Of a stretch of DNA of 47,500 nt, positions 11,601 through 21,179 are shown piece by piece. The DNA comes from Glandiceps talaboti. Its lineage: Eukaryota > Hemichordata > Enteropneusta > Spengelidae. The notes beneath the pieces are model-generated. The model saw only the letters and a list, made by a program, of their open reading frames with translations, did no database searches and was not told the DNA's origin. The position numbers and the translations under genes are program-made. Position 1 is the first letter of the stretch. Every line of letters begins with the position of its first letter. The DNA is taken from positions 23,296,675 through 23,344,174 of the forward strand of contig NC_135560.1 of assembly GCF_964340395.1 (NCBI RefSeq), written 5' to 3'.

Positions 11601-14600
11601 CCACGGCACACAGCGGGGTGCAATCCATATATTTAACCTTAGCACACAGCGGGGTGCAATCCATATATTTAACCACGGCACACAGCGGGGTGCAATCCAT
11701 ATATTTAACCACAGCACACAGCAGGGTGCAATCCATATATTTAACCACAGCACACAGCAGGGTGCAATCCATATATTTAACCACAGCACACAGCAAGGTG
11801 CAATCCATATATTTAACCACAGCACACAACAGGGTGCAATCCATATATTTAACCACAGCACACAGCGGGGTGCAATCCATATATTTAACCACAGCACGCA
11901 GCGGGGTGCAATCCATATATTTAACCACAGCACACAACAGGGTGCAATCCATATATTTAACCACAGCAAACAGCGGGGTGCAATCCATATATTTAACCAC
12001 AGCACACAGCAGGGTGCAATCCATATATTTAACTACAGCATACAGCGGGGTGCAATCCATATATTTAACCACAGCACACAACGGGGTACAATCCATATAT
12101 TTAACCACAGTGGCAGCACCCAGCAGGGTACAATCCATATGTTTAACCACAGCACACAGCAGGGTGCAATCCTTTTATTTAACCACAGCACACAGCAGGG
12201 TGCAATCCATATATTTAACCTTAGCACACAGCGGGGTGCAATCCATATATTTAACCTTAGCACACAGCGGGGTGCAATCCATATATTTAACCTTAGCACA
12301 CAGCGGGGTGCAATCCATATATTTAACCACAGCACACAGCAGAGTGCAATCCATATATTTAACCACAGCACACAGCAGGGTGCAATCCATATATTTAACC
12401 ACAGCACACAGCAGAGTGAAATCCATATATTTAACCACAGCACACAGCAGGGTGCAATCCATATATTTAACCACAGCACACAGCAGGGTGCAATCCATAT
12501 ATTTATCCTTAGCACACAGCAGGGTGCAATCCATATATTTAACCACAGCACACAACAGGGTGCAATCCATATATTTAACCACAGCACACAGCAGGGTGCA
12601 ATCCATATATTTAACCACAGCACACAGCAGGGTGCAATCCATATATTTAACCATAGCACACAACAGGGTGCAATCCATATATTTAACCACAGCACACAGC
12701 AGGGTGCAATCCATATATTTAACCACAGCACACAGCAGGGTGCAATCCATATATTTAACCTTAGCACAGAGCGGGGTGCAATCCATATATTTAACCTTAG
12801 CACACAGCGGGGTGCAATCCATATATTTAACCACAGCACATAGCGGGGTGCAATCCATATATTTAACCACAGCACACAGCAGGGTGCAATCCATATATTT
12901 AACCACAGCATACAGCAGGGTGCAATCCATATACTTAACCACAGCACACAACAGGGTGCAATCCATATATTTAACCACAGCACACAGCAGGGTGCAATCC
13001 ATATATTTAACCACAGCACACAGCGGGGTGCAATCCATATATTTAACCACAGCACACAACAGGGTGCAATCCATACATTTAACCACAGTGGCAGCACACA
13101 GCAGGGTGCAATCCATATATTTAACCACAGCACACAGCAGGGTGCAATCCATATATTTAACCACAGCACACAGCGGGGTGCAATCCATATATTTAACCAC
13201 AGCACACAGCAGGGTGCAATCCATATATTTAACCACAGCACACAGCAGGGTGCAATCCATATATTTAACCACGGCACACAGCGGGGTGCAATCCATATAT
13301 TTAACCACAGCACACAGCGGGGTGCAATCCATATATTTAACCACGGCACACAGCGGGGTGCAATCCATATATTTAACCACAGCACACAGCAGGGTGCAAT
13401 CCATATATTTAACCACAGCACACAGCAAGGTGCAATCCATATATTTAACCACAGCACACAGCAGGGTGCAATCCATATATTTAACCACAGCACACAACAG
13501 GGTGCAATCCATATATTTAACCACAGCACACAGCGGGGTGCAATCCATATATTTAACCACAGCACGCAGCGGGGTGCAATCCATATATTTAACCACAGCA
13601 CACAACAGGGTGCAATCCATATATTTAACCACAGCAAACAGCGGGGTGCAATCCATATATTTAACCACAGCACACAGCAGGGTGCAATCCATATATTTAA
13701 CCACAGCACACAGCAGGGTGCAATCCATATATTTAACTACAGCATACAGCGGGGTGCAATCCATATATTTAACCACAGCACACAACGGGGTACAATCCAT
13801 TTATTTAACCACAGTGGCAGCACACAGCAGGGTACAATCCATATGTTTAACCACAGCACACAGCAGGGTGCAATCCATATATTTAACCACAGCACACAGC
13901 AGGGTGCAATCAATATATTTAACCTTAGCACACAGCGGGGTGCAATCCATATATTTAACCTTAGCACACAGCGGGGTGCAATCCATATATTTAACCACAG
14001 CACACAGCAGGGTGCAATCCATATATTTAACCTTAGCACACAGCGGGGTGCAATCCATATACTAAGTATTTAACCTTAGCACACAGCGGGGTGCAATCCA
14101 TATATTTAACCACAGCACACAGCAGGGTGCAATCCATATATTTAACCACAGCACACAGCAGGGTGCAATCCATATATTTAACCACAGCACACAGCAGGGT
14201 GAAATCCATATATTTAACCACAGCACACAGCAGGGTGCAATCCATATATTTAACCACAGCACACAGCAGGGTGCAATCCATATATTTATCCTTAGCACAC
14301 AGCAGGGTGCAATCCATATATTTAACCACAGCACACAACAGGGTGCAATCCATATATTTAACCACAGCACACAGCAGGGTGCAATCCATATATTTAACCA
14401 CAGCACACAGCAGGGTGCAATCCATATATTTAACCACAGCACACAACAGGGTGCAATCCATATATTTAACCACAGCACACAGCAGGGTGCAATCCATATA
14501 TTTAACCACAGCACACAGCAGGGTGCAATCCATATATTTAACCTTAGCACAGAGCGGGGTGCAATCCATATATTTAACCTTAGCACACAGCGGGGTGCAA

Positions 14601-17600
14601 TCCATATATTTAACCACAGCACACAGCGGGGTGCAATCCATATATTTAACCACAGCACACAGCAGGGTGCAATCCATATATTTAACCACAGCATACAGCA
14701 GGGTGCAATCCATATACTTAACCACAGCACACAGCAGGGTGCAATCCATATATTTAACCACAGCACACAGCAGGGTGCAATCCATATATTTAACCACAGC
14801 ACACAGCGGGGTGCAATCCATATATTTAACAACAGCACACAACAGGGTGCAATCCATACATTTAACCACAGTGGCAGCACACAGCAGGGTGCAATCCATA
14901 TATTTAACCACAGCACACAGCAGGGTGCAATCCATATATTTAACCACAGCACACAGCAGGGTGCAATCCATATATTTAACCACAGCACACAGCAGGGTGC
15001 AATCCATATATTTATCCTTAGCACACAGCAGGGTGCAATCCATATATTTAACCACAACACACAGCAGGGTGCAATCCATATATGTAACCACAGCATACAG
15101 CGGGGTGCAATCCATATATTTAACCTTAGCACACAGCGGGGTGCAATCCATATATTTAACCACAGCACACAGCAGGGTGCAATCCATATATTTAACCACA
15201 GCACACAGCCTGGTGCAATCCATATATTTAACCACAGCATACAGCAGGGTGCAATCCATATATTTAACCACAGCACACAGCAGGGTGCAATCCATATATT
15301 TAACCACAGCACACAGCAGGGTGCAATCCATATATTTAACCACAGCACACAGCAGGGTGCAATCCATATATTTAACCTTAGCACACAGCGGGGTGCAATC
15401 CATATATTTAACCACAGCACACAGCAGGGTGCAATCCATATATTTAACCACAGCATACAGCAGGGTGCAATCCATATATTTAACAAACCATTGAGAATGA
15501 CATAGTCCCCGCTATGATTGGGTTTTAAGGAATTAGCACTACTCTGATCACGCAACAACACTTGTGAACCTAAATCAAACAGACTTAGATATGTTGTGTC
15601 TGCTTGTCGGACATGGAACATGCCTACAACAATAAAGGATTGGTCGGGTATGGGGGATCATATCAATATGAAAATGGATATGCAAATGTATGTCATAGAA
15701 CACTGTCCTAATACCAACTCTGAATGAGATCTGTTCAAGCATGTCTGAGTTATGGCTTTGGACATGGAAAATTCACAAACAAAATGGCTGCCAGGCAGCC
15801 ATATTGGATCGTATCATGACGAAAATGGATATGCACATGTATGTCATAGAACACTGTCCTAATACCAACTTCGAATGAGATCTGTTCAAGCATGTCTGAG
15901 TTATGGCTTTGGACATGGAAAATTTGCAAACAAAATGGCTGCCAGGCGGCCATATTGGATCGTATCATGACAACAATGAATATGCACATATATGCCATAG
16001 AACACTGTCCTAATACCAACTCTGAATGAGATCTGTGTGAGCATGTCTGAGTTATGGCTTTAGACAGGGAAAATTCGCAAACAAAATGGCTGCTAGGCGG
16101 CCATATTGGATCGTATCATAAAACAAATTGACGTGCATATGTATGCCATAGCATGTTGCCCCTGTACCAAGTTTGAAAAAAATCGGTACAGGCATCTCCA
16201 AGAAACGGATGTGGACGGACGGACGGACGCACGAAACCCAATCCATAAGTCCCCGTTCCGGACTTCGTCCGCGGGGACTAACCACAGCACACAGCGGGGT
16301 GCAATCCATATATTTAACCACAGCACACAGCAGGGTGCAATCCATATATTTAACCACAGCACACAGCGGGGTGCAATCCATATATTTAATCACAGCATAC
16401 AGCAGGGTGCAATCCATATATTTAACCACAGCACACAGCAGGGTGCAATCCATAGGAAAAATGTGAAGTTCTTCAAGCCATCTGTTTTAAGTATTATGTG
16501 TTTAATGTGTGTATTTGTGTAAGTTGTGTCATGCTGTGTGTTATGGCCATGCATACATTCTGTCAGTTCACTTTAGTGTATAGAAACACTTGGGTTCTTT
16601 ACAGAGGTATGGATTGGTTGATTTTTACATTGGTGTGCATAATTTACATGTGTAACGAATATGTATTTAACAGACACTGGCAACGAGTTGGTTTTAAACC
16701 AGGTGGATGTTGACGTCATAGCAAACGATGTCTGTAATCAGTCTGGCTGGTACTTTCATCGGATAACAGAAAATATGGTTTGTGCTGGATATGCAGAGGG
16801 TTATAAAGATTCTTGCTTTGTAAGTGCCTTTTAGTTTTGTCTAGCAAACATTATTTACACTGTTTTTTCGAATTATCATCACCATTGTTACATATGCGGA
16901 CATGTGAGAAGGTAATCATTAAATAAAGTTGAAATACAGCAGTTGTGACTTGATCACAACGTCATGACTATTCTATCCACTGTCTATGATAAAACTAATT
17001 AAGGTCATGCATATTAATTATTTGGATTTGCATATCTGGTACTTTTCATTTTACCTGAACAGGAATTTGTTCTAAGCAATGTGTAATTTTTTTGCGAAAT
17101 GAGTGTATATTTTTGGTTTTAATTAATATTATCTAATCTTTTCTGTCAATTCAACCCAACCAATCTATGTCATGTCTTGTATATGTCTAATCTAAGATAG
17201 TTCTCAGGTTATTTCCAAAAGTTGATACCATGCGCCTTAATTACTAAACTCATGTACACATGTATTTCTATCTAGTAGGATATTTGTACACGTATGATCA
17301 CATCCCAGATAGTTCTATCTATGTAGGATATTTGCACACATGATTACACCCCCATGTATATCTATCTATGTAGGATATTTGCACACATGATTACACCCCC
17401 ATGTATATCTATCTATGTAGGATATTTGCACACTGCAATGTATTTCTATTTATGTAGGATATTTGCACACATGATTACATCCCATGTATATCTATCTATG
17501 TAGGATATTTGCACACTCCAATGTATATCTCTATCTATGTAGGATATTTGCACACATGATTACACCCCCATGTATATCTATCTACGTAGGATATTTGCAC

Positions 17601-19037
17601 ACATGATTATACCCCCATGTATTTCTATCTATGTAGGATATTTGCACACATGATTACACCCCCATGTATTTCTATCTATGTAGGATATTTGCACACATGA
17701 TTACACCCACATGTATTTCTATCTATGTAGGATATTTGCACACATGATTATACCCCCATGTATATCTATCTATGTAGGATATTTGCACACATGATTACAC
17801 CCCCATGTATTTCTATCTATGTAGGATATTTGCACACATGATTACACCCACATGTATTTCTATCTATGTAGGATATTTGCACACATGATTATACCCCCAT
17901 GTATTTCTATCTATGTAGGATATTTGCACACATGATTACACCCACATGTATTTCTATCTATGTAGGATATTTGCACACATGATTATACCCCCATGTATAT
18001 CTATCTATGTAGGATATTTGCACACATGATTACACCCCCATGTATTTCTATCTATGTAGGATATTTGCACACATGATTACACCCACATGTATTTCTATCT
18101 ATGTAGGATATTTGCACACATGATTATACCCCCATGTATTTCTATCTATGTAGGATATTTGCACACATGATTACACCCACATGTATTTCTATCTATGTAG
18201 GATATTTGCACACATGATTATACCCCCATGTATATCTATCTATGTAGGATATTTGCACACTCCAATGTATTTCTATCTATGTAGGATATTTGCACACATG
18301 ATTATACCCCATGTATATCTGTAGGATACTTGCACACATGATTATACCCCCATGTATATCTATCTATGTAGGATATTTGCACACTCCAATGTATTTCTAT
18401 CTATGTAGGATATTTGCACACATGATTATACCCCCATGTATATCTGTAGGATACTTGCACACATGATTACACCCCCATGTATATCTATCTATGTAGGATA
18501 TTTGCACACTCCAATGTATTTCTATCTATGTAGGATATTTGCACACATGATTATACCCCCATGTATATCTGTAGGATATTTGCACACATGATTATACCCC
18601 CATGTATATCTGTAGGATATTTGCACACATGATTATACCCCCATGTATATCTGTAGGATACTTGCACACATGATTACACCCCATGTATATCTGTAGGATA
18701 CTTGCACACTCCAATGTATTTCTATCTATGTAGGATATTTGCACACATGATTATACCCCCATGTATTTCTGTAGGATACTTGCACACACATCCCATGCAT
18801 TTCTATGTGCAATCTTCCTTCCAAAAGTCTTCCCTCAATAAAATTAAATTCTTTTTCACTTTCCAGGGTGACAATGGTGGTCCCTTAATGTGTCTGAATG
18901 ACGATGGTGGATATGACATATTTGGTCTTGTCAGTTGGGGTACAGAGATGTGTGCTACGGTAAACAAACCACGTGTATACACGCGTGTTCCCAACTATTA
19001 TTCATGGATTAACACAGTCATTGCAGAGAATCCATAA
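4108..19037 (+). CDS. Secreted S1 (chymotrypsin/trypsin-fold) serine protease homologue, six exons, catalytic Ser replaced
   Basis: Exons 4108-4141, 4462-4476, 5149-5350, 5682-5932, 16674-16819 and 18867-19037 join to 819 nt, 272 aa, with consistent phases (1,1,2,1,0) and GT/AG borders. A signal peptide ([11 protein letters not shown]) leads to a short propeptide with Cys18, then IVGG at 35-38. His76 (in AAHC) and Asp126 (in NNDIALL) match chymotrypsin His57 and Asp102. Asp213 matches Asp189 of the trypsin S1 pocket. The usual GDSGGP reads GDNGGP, with Asn219 (codon AAT) at the nucleophile position. Arg252 replaces the pocket glycine 226, and Asp34, not Arg/Lys, precedes IVGG. Cysteines for the Cys1-122, 42-58, 136-201, 168-182 and 191-220 pairs are present. 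The fold is therefore kept but proteolysis is predicted lost. Polyadenylation signals follow at 19087 and 19095. A second copy starts at 47364. Confidence 0.9.
4462..4476 (+). CDS. Protease homologue exon 2, a 15-nt microexon
   Basis: After TTGTTACAG comes CCACAGCGGCGCAAG and then GTAGGG. It enters and leaves in phase 1, adding Ala-Thr-Ala-Ala-Gln at the signal peptidase region. Exon 1 also joins exon 3 in frame (both phase 1), so it could be skipped without a frame change. Confidence 0.7.
4575..4800. repeat. CTGT/CT microsatellite in intron 2
   Basis: CTGT-rich sequence degenerates into an almost pure CT run of about 70 bp. The polypyrimidine strand is the sense strand of the gene, but it lies some 350 bp before the exon 3 acceptor. 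Confidence 0.95.
5149..5350 (+). CDS. Protease homologue exon 3 (propeptide, IVGG, His57 region)
   Basis: The acceptor is AATAACAG and the donor GTAAGT at 5351. It encodes the propeptide cysteine, GIDIVGGV and VITAAHC. The phase is 1 in and 2 out. Confidence 0.92.
5446..5670. repeat. GATT/GGTT microsatellite in intron 3
   Basis: About 220 bp of GATT units contains an inner GGTT block. It ends just 11 bp before the exon 4 acceptor at 5681, so length changes here sit next to the splice site. Confidence 0.95.
5682..5932 (+). CDS. Protease homologue exon 4 (Asp102 region)
   Basis: The acceptor is CTTTACAG and the donor GTAAGT at 5933. It encodes NNDIALLKL with the catalytic Asp and [10 protein letters not shown]. 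The phase is 2 in and 1 out. Confidence 0.92.
6001..9373. repeat. Giant 43-bp minisatellite in intron 4 (~78 units)
   Basis: Unit spacing measured on AACAGTCGAA is exactly 43 bp (6008 to 6051). Variants alternate, such as ACAGCTATTTACACTGTTGA against ACAACTATATACACTGTGGA. Each unit contains AACAGT and ACTGTT about 25 bp apart, so single units can fold back. A block near 7258 recurs near 7941 with the same order of variants (683 bp, about 16 units), showing block duplication within the array. Confidence 0.95.
9456..15486. repeat. Giant 36-bp minisatellite in intron 4 (~167 units)
   Basis: The 36-bp unit contains CACAGCAGGGTGCAATCC followed by ATATATTTAACCA. As 36 is a multiple of three and the unit lacks stops in several frames, open frames over 1000 codons arise on both strands. 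They encode only a 12-residue echo and are not genes. Rare 6-bp insertions (GTGGCAG variants at 12108, 13086, 13812, 14869) and a 7-bp insertion near 14060 mark a duplicated higher-order block. Confidence 0.97.
15487..16280 (+). mobile_element. Helentron-like non-autonomous element (HINE/DINE/pearl type) inserted in the 36-bp array
   Basis: The 36-bp array stops at 15486 and resumes at 16281, so this is an insertion. It has a subterminal inverted repeat (TAGTCCCCG at 15503-15511, CGGGGACTA at 16272-16280), 3.7 copies of a 151-bp repeat (landmark GATC at 15656, 15807, 15958, 16109), a GGAC microsatellite (16211-16229) and a terminal stem-loop (16248-16279). Subterminal repeats, an inner minisatellite, a short microsatellite and a 3' hairpin are the known architecture of Helentron-associated and bivalve pearl elements. 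It has no ORF. Family assignment is by structure only. Confidence 0.7.
16248..16279 (+). other. Terminal stem-loop of the Helentron-like element
   Basis: AGTCCCCG...CCGGAC pairs with GTCCGCGGGGACT around a TTC loop. The outer arm reuses the subterminal repeat. This marks the 3' end of the element. Confidence 0.75.
16281..16455. repeat. Remaining five units of the 36-bp array
   Basis: Five units with the same sequence as 9456-15486 follow directly after the inserted element, in repeat phase, then unique intron sequence begins. Confidence 0.95.
16674..16819 (+). CDS. Protease homologue exon 5 (S1 pocket base)
   Basis: The acceptor is ATTTAACAG and the donor GTAAGT at 16820. It encodes [16 protein letters not shown], with the aspartate equivalent to residue 189. 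The phase is 1 in and 0 out. Confidence 0.92.
17265..18800. repeat. 47-bp minisatellite in intron 5 with a 235-bp higher-order period
   Basis: Units of 47 bp contain TAGGATATTTGCACACATGA. Monomer subtypes (ATTACACCCCC, ATTATACCCCC, ATTACACCCAC) recur in fixed order: the same subtype stands at 17751, 17986 and 18221, exactly 235 bp (five units) apart. Shortened units dominate the right end, just before exon 6. Confidence 0.93.
18867..19037 (+). CDS. Protease homologue exon 6 (GDNGGP, stop)
   Basis: The acceptor is CTTTCCAG. The exon opens with GGT GAC AAT GGT GGT CCC, so Asn stands where the catalytic Ser belongs. It goes on through VSWG and NKPRVYTRV (Arg for Gly226) to the C-terminal helix and TAA. 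Confidence 0.93.
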   Translation, partial: GDNGGPLMCLNDDGGYDIFGLVSWGTEMCATVNKPRVYTRVPNYYSWINTVIAENP

Positions 19038-19086
19038 ATGTCACATCATGTTTGCATTTGTGAATATTACTCTTCAGAGAATGGTC

Positions 19087-19100
19087 AATAAATGAATAAA
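19087..19100 (+). terminator. Two AATAAA polyadenylation signals
   Basis: AATAAA at 19087-19092 and 19095-19100, 50-63 bp after the stop codon of the protease homologue. Confidence 0.7.
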
Positions 19101-20051
19101 AATAAGAATGTGTACAATCAAGGTTTCTTGTAATGTATAGGCAATTTGGAAGAGTCCCGACCTGGTTCGTATTACGATAATTGACAGTCGCTCTTTCAAA
19201 TACACTTTAGATAAAATGTTGAGACCTCGAATGGTATTACAGTTAAACTCATGCCACTTGAACACGTCGTCTGTTAAAATGTTACTAACTTTCCTAGAAC
19301 TGCTTACATTTAAAGATGATAGCATTTTCTACAAAGAAAATGTAGCTAGATCTACCTAGGTTAGTAAGTTGAGTTGTGGTGATGAAAAGTAACAATATTA
19401 CTATAGTTGTTGTTACTACCAAACCAGAGTGACTGTGGAGTTTCAATGTAACAGCATTTACACTTCACACAGTGGTACACTTTGTTCCACAAATCAACAG
19501 AAAGGTAAATGTTCTGTACATGTCATAGTTAAGGTGTGTTAAGTCCGGCGGACGTGCAAATTAACATGTATCTGGATTCATTCGAGTACACAGCCAATCG
19601 AACCATTTGGGTCTACGTGTACGACGTGTGAAAATAACAGCCGAACCAAGTTTTGATAAATAGTTTGTCAATAATGATAAATCGATGTGAGAACACAATA
19701 CTTAGCATTCAGAGGTTAGATATAGGTTATCTTATTTGAGTATTTGTTGATGTCAGAGCGAAGGGGGTGGACTCCAGGATTTATAAAATGCAGTACAATT
19801 CAGATTAATTATTCACAAATTATACAAAGTAATGTAATGATAAGATAAAAGTTATACTAAATTTCAAAATTGGTGAATATTCCAAACGAATTCTGATATT
19901 GCAGGTTTGACAAACGTTATTGTTAGAGATTTATTCCACAATTGTACATGTAACAACGTCTCGGGATATTTTACAAAGCTGTTAAGGTCCTAATAATAAT
20001 ATCTTACAAAAGAACATTTGAATGAAAAAACAAGCGACCTATCGGTCAGAA
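19101..20051. other. Intergenic sequence, no gene seen
   Basis: AT-rich unique-looking sequence. The only open frame (19074-19325 minus) has no recognisable similarity and overlaps the protease 3' end region. Confidence 0.5.
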
Positions 20052-20330
20052 TAGCTCCGCTGTTTTTTTTTTAATTTAATTTTTTATTTTGGTGACATGT
20101 AGAAGTAGTTCAGGTCTTCAGCTCTTCACTAGAACAACAATTTAAAGAAATAATGAGCAACAAAACTCTAATTATCGCACTTGGAAAATATATCAAACTT
20201 GTAGCACAACTGTAGTTTTTAAAAATGTTTATCCATATGCTAGTCTATGCTAACAATAGGTGTTTATTTGCTGAATAACTATCCAGTTGCCTATCCAACC
20301 ATGTTGCTATCTTTACGATAAATGCTATCA

Positions 20331-20945
20331 TTTGGCTGTTGCTATGGGCGTGGTCATGTTGTTAGATATATTTGCATACATTTGTGTATGTTTTTGTTCA
20401 CTTGTGTATGAATTCCTGATATTGTCTTTGCAATATACGTGATCATTTGGCTGTTGCTATGGGCGTGGTCTTGTTGCTAGGAAAATTTACATACATTTTT
20501 TGAATGTTTATTCAATTGTCTATTAAACCCTGTTGTTATCTTTGTGAAATACACCACCGTTTGGCTGTTGCTATGGGCGTGGTCATGGTTACTAGGGTAT
20601 TTGCATACATTTTTTGAATGTTTATTCATCTGTCTTTCTATTCCTGTTGTTATCTTTGCAATATACGTGATTATTTGGCTGTTGTTATGGGCGTGGTCTT
20701 GTTGCTATGCAAATTTACATACATTTTTTGGATGTTTATTCAATTATCTATTAAACCCTATTGTTATCTTTGTGAAATACACCACCGTTTGGCTGTTGCT
20801 ATGGGCGTGGTCATGGTTGCTAGGGTATTTGCATACATTTTTTGAATGTTTACTCACTTGCTTACCAGATGATGTTGTTATTTGACCAAAATATACTGTC
20901 ATTTGGTTGTTGCTAAAGGGTGTGGTCATGGTTGCTAGGGCTAAT
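20331..20945 (+). repeat. Six tandem 114-bp repeats
   Basis: The landmark TTTGGCTGTTGCTATGGGCG (with small variants) starts at 20331, 20446, 20560, 20674, 20788 and 20902, giving steps of 115 then 114 bp. Open frames across it are repeat echoes. Confidence 0.93.
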
Positions 20946-21179
20946 TTTGTCAAAATGTTTTTAAGAAAATCTGCAGAATAACAGTTTCAGAAACATCTTG
21001 CCAAGTTTCAGACTAATTGACCAAGTACTTTTTGAGATATAAGTTTTTGACTAAAAATGAAAATTTTTACACCTAATTTGCATATCACTCATGGAATCAT
21101 GGTATGCTTAATATTTCTTCGTCCATACATCCCTAGATACATTCCCATTAAATTTCAGCCCAATCTGCTCAGTAGTTTA

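Noticed and set aside
9456-15486. CRISPR-like array (36-bp direct repeats)
   Set aside because: Repeats are directly adjacent with no spacers, and the genome is animal.
9383-15621. Many very long open frames on both strands (up to ~1177 codons)
   Set aside because: All lie on the 36-bp repeat, whose length is a multiple of three without stops. The translations are 12-residue echoes in several frames at once, and the region is inside an intron.
20544-20885. Hydrophobic 113-codon open frame resembling a membrane protein
   Set aside because: It spans the 114-bp tandem repeat (38 codons per unit), so the pattern is a repeat echo.
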